A stretch of DNA of 64,000 nucleotides, from positions 46,682,966-46,746,965 of the forward strand of contig OW804094.1 of NCBI GenBank assembly GCA_942159475.1, in the 5' to 3' direction. The notes under the pieces are model-generated. The model was not told the origin of the DNA, searched no databases, and saw nothing but the letters and a program-made list of their open reading frames with translations. The stretch comes from Sthenelais limicola. Lineage: Eukaryota; Annelida; Polychaeta; Phyllodocida; Sigalionidae. The translations under genes and the position numbers were made by a program. Shown piece after piece: positions 36,701-53,800 of the stretch (positions are counted from its first letter, which is position 1; each line of letters starts with the position of its first letter).

Positions 36701-38022
36701 GCAGTCTTACAAATGAGGGAAAAAATGTCACTTTAGGGAATGTATACAAAGCAATATACAACAATGGGTAAATACCTTTCTTGATCGAGGAAAAATCCAA
36801 GGTAATCCAACGAAAATCTCACGTGCGGTCGCTTTGGCGTACGTCTCGAAAACTGAAGATCGCTGGCTACGCCGCCTATCTCATCTGTTCTGCCCTCTGA
36901 CGAGAGGCAGACGAACTAGAATCTAAACAGTACCTTCACATATGTTTATGCCCTAAATACTCTAATCTATCATGTTCTGGGAGCCGCCGAGAGCCTCAGG
37001 AAGCCTTTTAGTAACACCGCAGACGCAGTGTCACTGCCACTGTGGTGTGCCAGTGACTGAGTGAGCCACACTGTAGTGTCTGTACGGGGTTGCGACGGAG
37101 GCGCCCAGAGATCGAGGCGCCCAGATCGAAGCGTCAAGCGCCAGGACCCAAGCGCCCCGGTCTAAGATCGAGGCGCCCACCGCTTACATCGAGGCACCCT
37201 GCCGGTGTTAGATCGAAGCGCCCCGGCCTAAGATCGAGGCGCCTACGGCAAGCCAAGCATCAGGGTAGGGAATACTTTTTCGGGAACCAGGATTGGGGCC
37301 TATTTTAGGTCGGGATTCGGGATTTAAAAGGGCCTACGGGATTCGGGAAAGGGGTTCAGATCCAGATTTAATTTTTTCAGGTAGGGGTTGCAAATAGAAA
37401 AACGGGATTCCAAATTGAAAACCTACGTGATTCGGGAAATGGAGCTTATAAAAAACGGGAAACGGGATTCAAGAGGGGGTCTTCCCTACCCTGAAGCATG
37501 GCTCCGATTTAGCTAATGATACACGAATATAAACAATGAGTCCTCTACTGCCTTTACTGACTTAGGACAACCAATTTAAGGTTAGGGTTAGGGTTAGGGT
37601 TATTAAAAGGATTTGTTCAAATATTCGGCGATTTTATAACGACACGTAAAAAAACGGCCGTCCCTACCCTTATAGCTGGGGCGCCTCGGTCTACGGGCGG
37701 CAGGGCGCTTCGATGTATGCGGTGGGCGCCTCGATCTTAGCCGGGGCGCTTGGGTCTCGGGCAGGGCGCCTCGAACTCGGGGCGCCTCGATCTCGGGGCG
37801 CCTCCATCGTACAATCGTCTGTACCGCCTGATAGTAGTCACATTATGTTTACAGGACTCGGGAGTATTACCCGTATGCACTAGTCGTATGGTAGCCAAGT
37901 GAAGTCATCGCTCTCTTCATTCCCTCAATTTGACGACCAAACAACTTTTGAGGAGCATAGAATATGAGTTCATTCTCAGTACTCTCAGCAGAAAACTTCA
38001 CAAGTTTCGCGGGCGTCGCCAT
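28983..38022 (-). CDS. DNA polymerase X family, Pol mu/TdT type
   Basis: Eight exons (first to last): 38022-37871, 32716-32533, 31763-31668, 31515-31336, 30808-30607, 30449-30317, 29882-29324, 29069-28983; 1593 nt, 530 residues (human Pol mu 494, TdT 509). An N-terminal BRCT domain spans about 1-110 (ENITHIVSGF). The 8-kDa-type segment begins at YSCQRRTPLEHHN. An HhH motif (FSDIFGVGSVTAKEWY) is at about 227-244. The palm has TGGFRRGKTFGHDIDLLI with catalytic Asp 323 and 325, a third Asp in RRVDLIVTP at about 454, and the nucleotide-binding GWTGSKEF. The C-terminus is HPHERNC, as in the family. These polymerases fill gaps in double-strand break end joining. The stretch before the third catalytic Asp is roughly 35-40 residues longer than in TdT. 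I cannot decide between Pol mu and TdT orthology. A minus-strand AATAAA lies near 28653. Confidence 0.92.
32127..32443. repeat. MITE with CCAGGGCTCGA termini and palindromic interior
   Basis: The left end CCAGGGCTCGAAAAAAAC is matched inverted at the right end (GTTTTATCGAGCCCTGG). The interior repeats TTGCCC/GGGCAA, including palindromes CTTGCCCATTGGGCAAG, TTGCCCAATCGGGCAA and TTGCCCCGGGCAA. It lies in polymerase intron 2... bounded by 32716 on its right exon side: specifically between exons 2 and 3 (32532-31764). No coding capacity. Confidence 0.7.
33197..33460. repeat. Minisatellite, AAAAAGTTGGTCGT-type
   Basis: About 16 degenerate tandem units of 13-17 bp, with the A-run length and the GTTGG(T/G)(C/T)(G/A) core varying. 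Open frames on both strands across it are by-products of the repeat. Confidence 0.85.
33744..33793. repeat. (GA)n microsatellite
   Basis: An uninterrupted AG dinucleotide run of about 50 bp inside the polymerase first intron, next to other purine-rich sequence. Confidence 0.9.
34511..34704 (+). repeat. About 190-bp direct repeat, left copy
   Basis: The sequence from ATCTAAACAGTACC through CGCCTGATAGTAGTCA to ATTATGT recurs in the same orientation at 36921-37085 plus 37825-37848, where it is split by a foldback element. The two copies flank the tyrosine-recombinase element. Confidence 0.8.
35156..35262. repeat. Tandem palindromic repeats (GATGCCTTGAGGCATC)
   Basis: The 16-bp perfect palindrome GATGCCTTGAGGCATC occurs twice about 40 bp apart. 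Each copy is followed by AGCCCG(T/C)CC. A partial third unit (GAGGCATCACCCCGTCCC) precedes them. Confidence 0.7.
35416..36924 (-). mobile_element. Tyrosine-recombinase element with 47-bp terminal inverted repeats
   Basis: A 1509-bp segment in polymerase intron 1. It is bounded by perfect inverted repeats, 35416-35462 and 36878-36924, starting AGATTCTAGTTCGTCTGCC. It carries one 306-codon tyrosine recombinase frame on the minus strand, and a second short frame overlaps its N-terminal end. Known eukaryotic tyrosine-recombinase elements are Cryptons (no inverted repeats) and DIRS-like retroelements (inverted or split repeats plus reverse transcriptase). Here there is recombinase and inverted repeats, but no reverse transcriptase. 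It may be an internally deleted DIRS-like element or a distinct type. Confidence 0.8.
35507..36427 (-). CDS. Tyrosine recombinase (transposon-encoded)
   Basis: 306-residue frame with the full catalytic set in order: Arg 133 (SCQRVQT), His 249 and Arg 252 (AHSTRGAS), Trp 275 in the second-His position, and nucleophile Tyr 285 (FRTFYHKP). The N-terminal part matches the SAM-like core-binding region of this family (ELFDKGAAWSSVNVARSAL). The true N-terminus is uncertain. An overlapping frame at 36309-36536 (MSTTNLVHNSPHG onwards, rich in Glu and Pro) may be the real start, joined by a frameshift or a small intron. Splice-like signals (TTTTATTTTTCAG on the minus strand) precede it. Recombinases of this kind cut and rejoin DNA through a 3'-phosphotyrosine link. 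Confidence 0.85.
   Translation of the reverse strand: MAGNSPAKWKCCPKRKRLFRPSSKTFLTTDLVLGLEFLVELFDKGAAWSSVNVARSALFMDDIDGKSFGAHKITIRVLTGMHNKRPSKSRYCQTWDPNLVLDTFCEHFPHSGLTLKSLTLKLTILLSLISCQRVQTLTNLQIEDVHSSPEGFNLLYSKLLKHSRVGKSLGMLKLDFFHKDKRICVANCLRDYLARTEELRKKDDKGNPVGGLLLSFRAPYAPIGSQTVARYIRQALIISGVDTSMFSAHSTRGASTSKLMALNLPIKDIMERAAWTSESTFRTFYHKPVIRDRGANQLLQAFANKH
37086..37816. mobile_element. Foldback element with GATCGAGGCGCC repeat arms and 8-bp target duplication
   Basis: 731 bp flanked by the 8-bp duplication GTCTGTAC (37078-37085 and 37817-37824). Both arms of about 150 bp are long imperfect inverted repeats made of many GATCGAGGCGCC or GATCGAAGCGCC units. A second, inner pair of inverted repeats (CATCAGGGTAGGG near 37258 and CCCTACCCTGAAGC near 37487) encloses GGGATTCGGG-rich sequence. 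There is no open frame. An 8-bp duplication is typical of hAT-type transposition, so this is probably a non-autonomous foldback relative. Confidence 0.8.
37580..37601 (+). repeat. Short interstitial TTAGGG array
   Basis: About three and a half TTAGGG units lie inside the foldback element between its inner and right arms. TTAGGG is the ancestral animal telomere repeat. Confidence 0.8.
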
Positions 38023-38205
38023 GTTTATTTACTTCCTTCAATAGCCTCCAAACCATACGCAACATCCTGAACGATATTTTAACAAATGGTTGAATTATTT
38101 AAACTTCCGACAAAAGAATAAGTTTAAGTGATGATATCAATCAGTAAAATACGGTAATACAATTTAAATTTCTTTTATATATTTATATATGTGTATCAGA
38201 ATGAG

Positions 38206-38222
38206 ACTACATTACCCAGAGT
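38206..38222 (+). promoter_or_regulatory. ZNF143/Staf-like motif upstream of the polymerase gene
   Basis: ACTACATTACCCAGAGT closely resembles the vertebrate ZNF143/Staf site (ACTACAATTCCCAGAAT type). It lies 184 bp upstream of the polymerase ATG and could serve a divergent promoter with LETM1. A donor-like AAAG/GTGAGT at about 38365 may end a plus-strand 5' UTR exon. Confidence 0.4.
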
Positions 38223-38814
38223 CGCTTCAGGTCAACTTGCGCTCGGACGATCGACTGACACTATCACCGGTTGAGCACTGCTGATGGAAACCAGTGATCA
38301 ACATGACCTTACAAATGACATCACGTTCTTGGAGTTGTATTAGTCGGTCTAATTGTACACAAAAGGGTGAGTCTTTCAGCTCGAACATTAGCAGGTATTC
38401 ATTCCACGATCAATTTATATAGGCCCTATGCTGATCGGATATTAAAATTATTAAGGCATTTGACTCGGAGTCAGACTCAGCCCCATTCACTGGTTCAGCC
38501 ATTTCTGGCTCGCCCACCGTGGGATGTTGTTGACTGCCCATGTTTTTGTGACAGCTGAAGGCTTCTAGATAGTGTAGGACCACCGCCATGAATTGTTGGA
38601 TTCAGTATGAATTTCTTGGATCTCTGACAAGGGGCTGTGGGAGTGAATATGTATTTCTTCATGTTCCTCATCCTTTTTTATAATGTCATATTAGGTGATC
38701 ATTATTTTTTATGTCATGACTGATAATCATAATCAAATCAGACATCACTCCATAAATAATAATCCACATTAACCGCGGATTCTTTAATTTATTGACTAGG
38801 CCTAAACCGACTAT

Positions 38815-39145
38815 TAAAGAGTTAGTAAACCCGACAATATTATGAGAAAATCACTTCTTTTGTATTATTCATTTAGTCAGTTTTACCAGAGCTATACTGT
38901 AATACAATATATAAAAATTAAAACTCTGGTTTTAGTCTTTTACCCATTTATTAACGTACAATGATTTAGATGAGGGGAAAAGTTGTGCAACAGTTTAATA
39001 ACGTTACTCCATTCAGGGCACCACTGTTAGCCTACGACGTCAAAAGTGGCTAAATCTTAAAATAAAATGGAATGTACCGTACTTGATAATTCACAAGTCT
39101 GGTGAGGTATTGTGTACATTTCAGGCGTGATCTTCTGACGTCACA
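38815..39145. repeat. Older dispersed repeat, intact copy
   Basis: Shares with 24124-25231 the blocks AGTAAACCC-AATATTATGAGAAAAT, TTACCCATTTA, CACAAGTC-GG-GAGGT-TTGTGTACA and GACGTCACA in the same order, without the inserted element. Confidence 0.6.
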
Positions 39146-40273
39146 CAACCAGACACCCTCAGTGCCCTCTTGTGCTAAACAGACCTTTGTCACCTACCTC
39201 TTTCTCAATTGGCGCCTGCGACTATAAATATAACTTATAAGTTAGAGATAAATGGAGGTAAAAAAAATGGGACTTGGGTGTTGTACAGTACTTATAGATC
39301 CATAACGTTTGTTGCAAAATAACGGCTAAGATTTAGAATATGTTTCTGTCTTCTTTTATTTAAATAAAGTAGGTTCATATCGAAATGTTCTTGATTTACA
39401 TTAGATATCTTTTTCTTGTTGAAAATAATGCGTAGCTGATTAACATAAGTCTACCATATATATCATTGCATTCATGTACATAATCATTACACTAGTATTG
39501 CATCAGGCCAGTATATTATTTGCATTAGACAGTACCGCCGATAATGATCTCTATGATGACTTAATCCTATCCAATAATATGCATTTCATGTTTCATGCAG
39601 GCTTAAATCCGTTGTATGACCGTCTGATATTGTTAGTCCCCCTAAAGTCCATTACCCCGCCACGCCCCGCCATACATACACACGCATGGTTCCTTTATTA
39701 ATGTCGCTGTGTTCCACTTTGCAATTTTCCTGCAGATTTCATACTAATAATGTATTAGTTCTCTTTAGCTGAAGTTTCAGTTAATCTTAACTTTTTCTGA
39801 TTTCCCTTTGGTTCAAATTCTTTTTCACTATACAAGGGTTGGTGTCACTATACGCCTCGTCTAGTCCGTATGATTTCCCCTCAAATTCAGGTTAAGTGGA
39901 ACCTATTTATTCTATCTTGACGAGAGGCGACCAATGACCGCATTAAGAAGGCGGTGCGCAAGCAGGCATATTTCGAACCTTTCTGTCGCCCCGGGCCTTC
40001 ACAGCCATGTCTCAGTACATTCCACAACTCAACCTGGCAGCGTCGTTTTCTTATTAAACATACCGATAGCCGACATCCTTACCCAGAAATCGCAATGATA
40101 GGATGTCCTCTGCAAGTTTTGTCCGAAGAAATAATCGATCTACGCTGTAAAATAGATTTTCGAGTTTTCTATACTAATCCTATGGGGATGCGTTGGGACT
40201 GCCGACCGCCATTTGCGCCACCCCGTTGGAGCCCTAAGGGCACCCAGGCCAGGCTTATAGCATTGAGCGTGCT

Positions 40274-40301
40274 CCCCGCACACACGGTGGTGTGTGCGGG
40301 G
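40274..40301. repeat. Perfect 12-bp hairpin
   Basis: CCCCGCACACAC pairs with GTGTGTGCGGGG across a 4-nt loop. It lies 150 bp upstream of the LETM1 start, next to a G-run at 40339-40349. Confidence 0.8.
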
Positions 40302-40451
40302 ACGGGGCAGGAGAGGTGGGCGGGGGTAGAGGAGGGCGGGGGGGGGGGGATGATAACAAACATAATCTTCCTAAATTAACCTTGCAAAACGTTCCTAAGC
40401 TTTCCTATCCCTTGTGCGGGTCACTTTTCTGGATCGCACTAATATACAGTT

Positions 40452-49387
<8,936 letters not shown>

Positions 49388-50844
49388 AACTCCATCATAG
49401 AGGATCTAGCAAATATTAGATGAATAATACATGAAATATTAGATGAATAATACAGTGTTGAAACGATATTATTCATTAAAAACGGGTGGAGATCCACTTC
49501 ATGTTGGTTGCCAGTGATGTATATTTTTGGAAACACAAGATGAATGTAGGTCTTGCTAGATAACTTGATTATCTTCGTACATATTAACTTGTATATATAT
49601 TAAATAAGAATTATATAGATAGTGGCATGGTAATTAGACTGATTAATTTATGAGTATTTCTACTCCAATGTCGCTCTTTTACACCAGTTTTGTTAATACG
49701 TCCTCCAATACTGTGCATCTAACTTGAGTATCCTTTATTGTCAAGCTACCCGGAATAGGAAACGCCTACAAAGCAGTCGATATGTTATCATTAAATTAAA
49801 TAGATCATGTCAAGATCTAATATGTTGGAATCCCGGGATTTCGAAATTAATGTACCGTATTGATGTATCGCTTTGCTCAGATGGCACTGTACATAAATTG
49901 TAAATATTTGAGATTAAGTTTAGGCTTATGGACTTTTTAACTGCCATCAATGTGGATGTTTATCCACACGATCCAGACGTCCTGGCCAGTTGTTACTTGT
50001 TTCAATATGACATGTATCTGGGGTATAAAAGTAGATAAGCGCTTAATCCCATGGGAATGAATCCACAGTCTGGCACGAGTTGATGTAATGTTGAGATGGG
50101 AGTGTTGCAAGTCCAGTTCTAGTGTGCATTGCAATTTGGTACGTTTCCAACCCCAAACTAATCATTATAGTGTCTCAAGATATGGTAGAACTCATCAGCC
50201 TTTAGAAGTGAATTCCTATGTCGTGATACGACACACTTGCAGTTTGTCCAAATTCTAATACTTATTCTGATGAAGATCTACTAGGAACTGTAGTCTTATT
50301 AGTGATATTTTAGTTTGATGAAACTAAAAGAGAAATTCTTGACCCAACGTATCTGCTAGAGGAAGTGCATCTCCATACTTCCTTATTGGCATTAATCAAG
50401 AGCAGCAGATGTATTATAATTTATTTGATCATTGCATTTGTACTTTTTTCTAACAGTCCTTAGACCGGTGAATCGAATGTAAAGTCATAATAAGCCATAA
50501 ACCCTGTTTGCTCGCTATTTAAATAGTTGGTCTAAGATTTAGACTTAATTATCTGCGCAATAAGTTATGTTACTATGTCATTATTAATGTCGACAGGGCA
50601 CAACTAAATATTTGCGCCTTATTTGAATGTCTAATTTCCTCAGGAATGGTACGAGCTTGGAATGGCGAGCTGTGAATAAGCGAGGACTCTTTTTATATTT
50701 TAGAATTCAAGCAATGTTCGAATAAAATAATTAAATAAATATTTGTCTTATTTATGAGATCGATTCTAGTAAGATTCAACTGTAATATATACAATTTATT
50801 ATACATAAAAAGTCCTAATGGATTACATTATTATGAACGATATG
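49388..50844. other. LETM1 3' UTR and convergent gene boundary
   Basis: No coding exon. LETM1 poly(A) signals AATAAA lie at 50721-50726 and about 50734. The RBM28 minus-strand AATAAA lies at 50795-50800. Cleavage sites should therefore fall within a few tens of bases of each other. Confidence 0.6.
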
Positions 50845-53800
50845 CTAGGATTCGAACCACTTCTTCATTTTCTGGACTGCATCACGGTTGAAATTGGATC
50901 TGTACTTAGCAACAAGTTTGTCGACATCATCCGTTCTTTGTCTGGCTTTGTTTGATTTCTTTTTTTTCGCTGGCTGAAATAGAAAAGTTGATAAGACATT
51001 ATAAACCAATATCCATATTATGAATTATTGTTTATGAATATCAATTAACTACATACATGGGACTATAAAGCATATATATTTCACGAGAGACACCATCCTT
51101 TTTTTTTTTAAATAAAAAACCAGGACTAGATCATCGATATCCTCTAGTACCTGGGGGAGGTGAAACGTAGCCGCACCCGGGTTCGAACCCACAACATGCT
51201 ACTCCTGCTAGTGTGCCGACCCAGCGCTTTAGACCACTTGGCTACCCCACATCCCCCTTAACATACTGTTTATAATTGTTTTCAACTATTTCAGTTGGAA
51301 TTAATAATAACTAAACATAAAAGACACCGACTGGAGTTAGTTATCTATTAGTTTTAGCATTACCGGTTCACTAGCAATTGGAGCCTGCTGTTTGAAAGCT
51401 TGCTTCTGTTGGTTGTTAGGTTTCTTTGTTTTCTTCTTGGGTGGTTCTATTTCTCTCTTCTTGTGTCGAATTTTCGGACCCATATGAGAAGGCATGCCCT
51501 GAAAAAAACGGAAACAACATTCTTACGATTAAATGGGATCATTTGGGCAGAAAGAAAAATGAACGTAAATCATGAGTTCTACCGGTTTAATAATCAGCTC
51601 ACTAAAATACAAGATTTAGATTAGATTAGATAATTGTTTATTCATCACCAAGGGTACAGAAATTATAAAATTAATGTGACGAAAAGGTCGACATGCTTAT
51701 GGAATTAAATTCATAAGCATTAAAACAAGATAACACTTAAAGAGAATACATAATGTACAGGTCTGCGTTTATACATTTTATAAATCATCATCGGGCCATT
51801 GCTTTACCATTTTCTCGAACGAGAATCACAATTCTAATTTGAGTTATAAATAACCATGTCATCAGCGAACAGAAGAGCCTTACGACTAAGTCTGTATTTC
51901 CTATATCATTCGAGTATATATGATAGGGCCCAGTACTGAGCCTTGCCGGGTTACATACGGTTCTCGGAATTTTAAAAATATAATCCAAAATCCGTATTAC
52001 CTATGATCAAATAAAATACGATGGGAGTGGACTATAAACGATGCACAGACAGAAGTGGCCAGGCGGGGGACTAATCACCGGAAGCACGACAGGCCATTAA
52101 TAAAATGCTGTTAAACCTTGTGTCATAATATATTAATGCACCTAAATTTTATTTTCTTCTTAGCCAGATGCTTTTATCATTACCGCTAGCTCCTACCTGT
52201 GTGGGGTCTAGCTTTAGCCTCACAGATGCGGGCCTCCCATTGGTCGGCCCGCACCTCCAATGAGGCGCAGGTGATTACCATATTACCTCTATTTAACATA
52301 ACCAGACCTGTCAATAAATTATCCACTCCATAATCTCTCTCCCCTACGTCACAGTAAGATCAAGCCGACTTGAAATAATAATACAAAGAAAACGGAATTC
52401 AACACATTAACTTAAAAGTGCCCAGCCATTTCTTACTTTAACTACATTGGATCCCTTGGGTGGTGCTTGCACGACGCCAACTTTGAGCTTTCCACTTCTC
52501 TGTTTCCTTTGCCCTTTCTCCTTTTTAAACAGGTGTTGTTTGCTCTGAAACGTAGATATTACGGTTAATAGCTTAAGAAAGATTTCGGCAGTGCAAAACA
52601 AAATGAAGATAAAAAAGAATTTGAGGAATCGTGGTTACCAGTAGCACTATTTTTTTAAAAACTAATTAACACGATGGTCAATATTGGATGGCTAACCTGT
52701 GCCCTTTCCAGCCTTAGTTGCTTCGTCCTGAGAGCCGCTCGATTCTCAAGAGAGAATTCAACTATTAGCCTCTGGAAAAACACACATGAAAAATATGTTA
52801 TTATGTTGAATGCAACAAATCATACAATCATTTGTTTCGAGAAATACCCGCTGCTGCAACATTTGAACAGCTACCAAGAAATGAAGGTTCGTAAATAGAA
52901 GATGAATAACGAAGTATACACCATTCCAAATTAAACATTCCCCACGAGTATGACATACTATGAATGTGTTATTAATACCTAAGAGATATTGCTTATCTAC
53001 GTAATATTAATGAGTTACAATTCCGAATGATACCAACCTTATCTTCTTTGTAAAGATCAGGATTATTGTTTGTGTAGCGAAGAGCCGCAAGAGCGTGTTC
53101 ATGATTGTCAAATGCCACAAAGGCAAAACCCCTGGATTTGCCGACTCCGGATGCGTTCACCCTGTTCAAATCTCTCATTATTCGACACTGTAAACGAAGA
53201 TATTATGCTTTTCATAAATCAATAGGATATACGAAGTATACCAGTAAGGTAAACAGAATTGAACTGGTAATATTAATTTCAAGTTCACAATTCATGTAAA
53301 CGTGTTGCTTGCCTTACTGTGCTACCACACTGAGCTAGAGTTCAGAAAGAACGCTCCACAGTAGCTTATCTGCAACACACCTGGCAACAAGGTGTGTTGC
53401 TTAGGTATAGTGGATTTCCCCATTGTAACATCACAGGTATCACAATTCATAAAGGTGAGAAATTAATCAACTTGTCAGGCTTACCTCAATAACGTTAGCT
53501 GATTTATTTTGAGCTGCTTTCAGGAACAGTTTCCGCAAATCAGCATCTCTGACTCTGGTTGGTATATTATGAATACACAGACGGGTGGGTGATACAAATA
53601 TCTCAGGGTTCTTTAATTTATTTCTTTTTGCTTTATCGATCTGGAAAAAAATATATAGTTTACTATCAATTACCTATTAACATTATACCCAGGTTTAATG
53701 TTATTATATATAATATTAGTAATTAGATCTTAGCGTATTTCTTTGTGACGAGCATTTTTGATGCCACCAATACTATGGAGACAATTATAGCAAATGATTA

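Larger units (their letters stand above)
36921..37848 (+). repeat. About 190-bp direct repeat, right copy, split by an insertion
   Basis: Matches 34511-34704 in order and orientation. It is interrupted after GTCTGTAC (37085) by the 37086-37816 element and resumes with GTCTGTAC at 37817. It ends just inside the intron next to polymerase exon 1. Confidence 0.8.
38370..40451. other. Region between the polymerase and LETM1 starts
   Basis: Contains the intact copy of the older dispersed repeat (38815-39145) and a perfect hairpin (40274-40301). A 141-codon open frame at 39954-40379 shows no family resemblance and ends in G-rich low complexity. No supported coding exon; a LETM1 5' UTR exon is possible here. 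Confidence 0.4.

Noticed and set aside
39954..40379. 141-codon frame upstream of LETM1
   Set aside because: No family resemblance, ends in a G-run, and has no splice phase linking it to LETM1 exon 1.
51180..51250. A genuine tRNA gene on the minus strand
   Set aside because: A and B boxes are present, but the acceptor stem does not close well and an A-rich tail follows, so a tRNA-derived SINE fits better.
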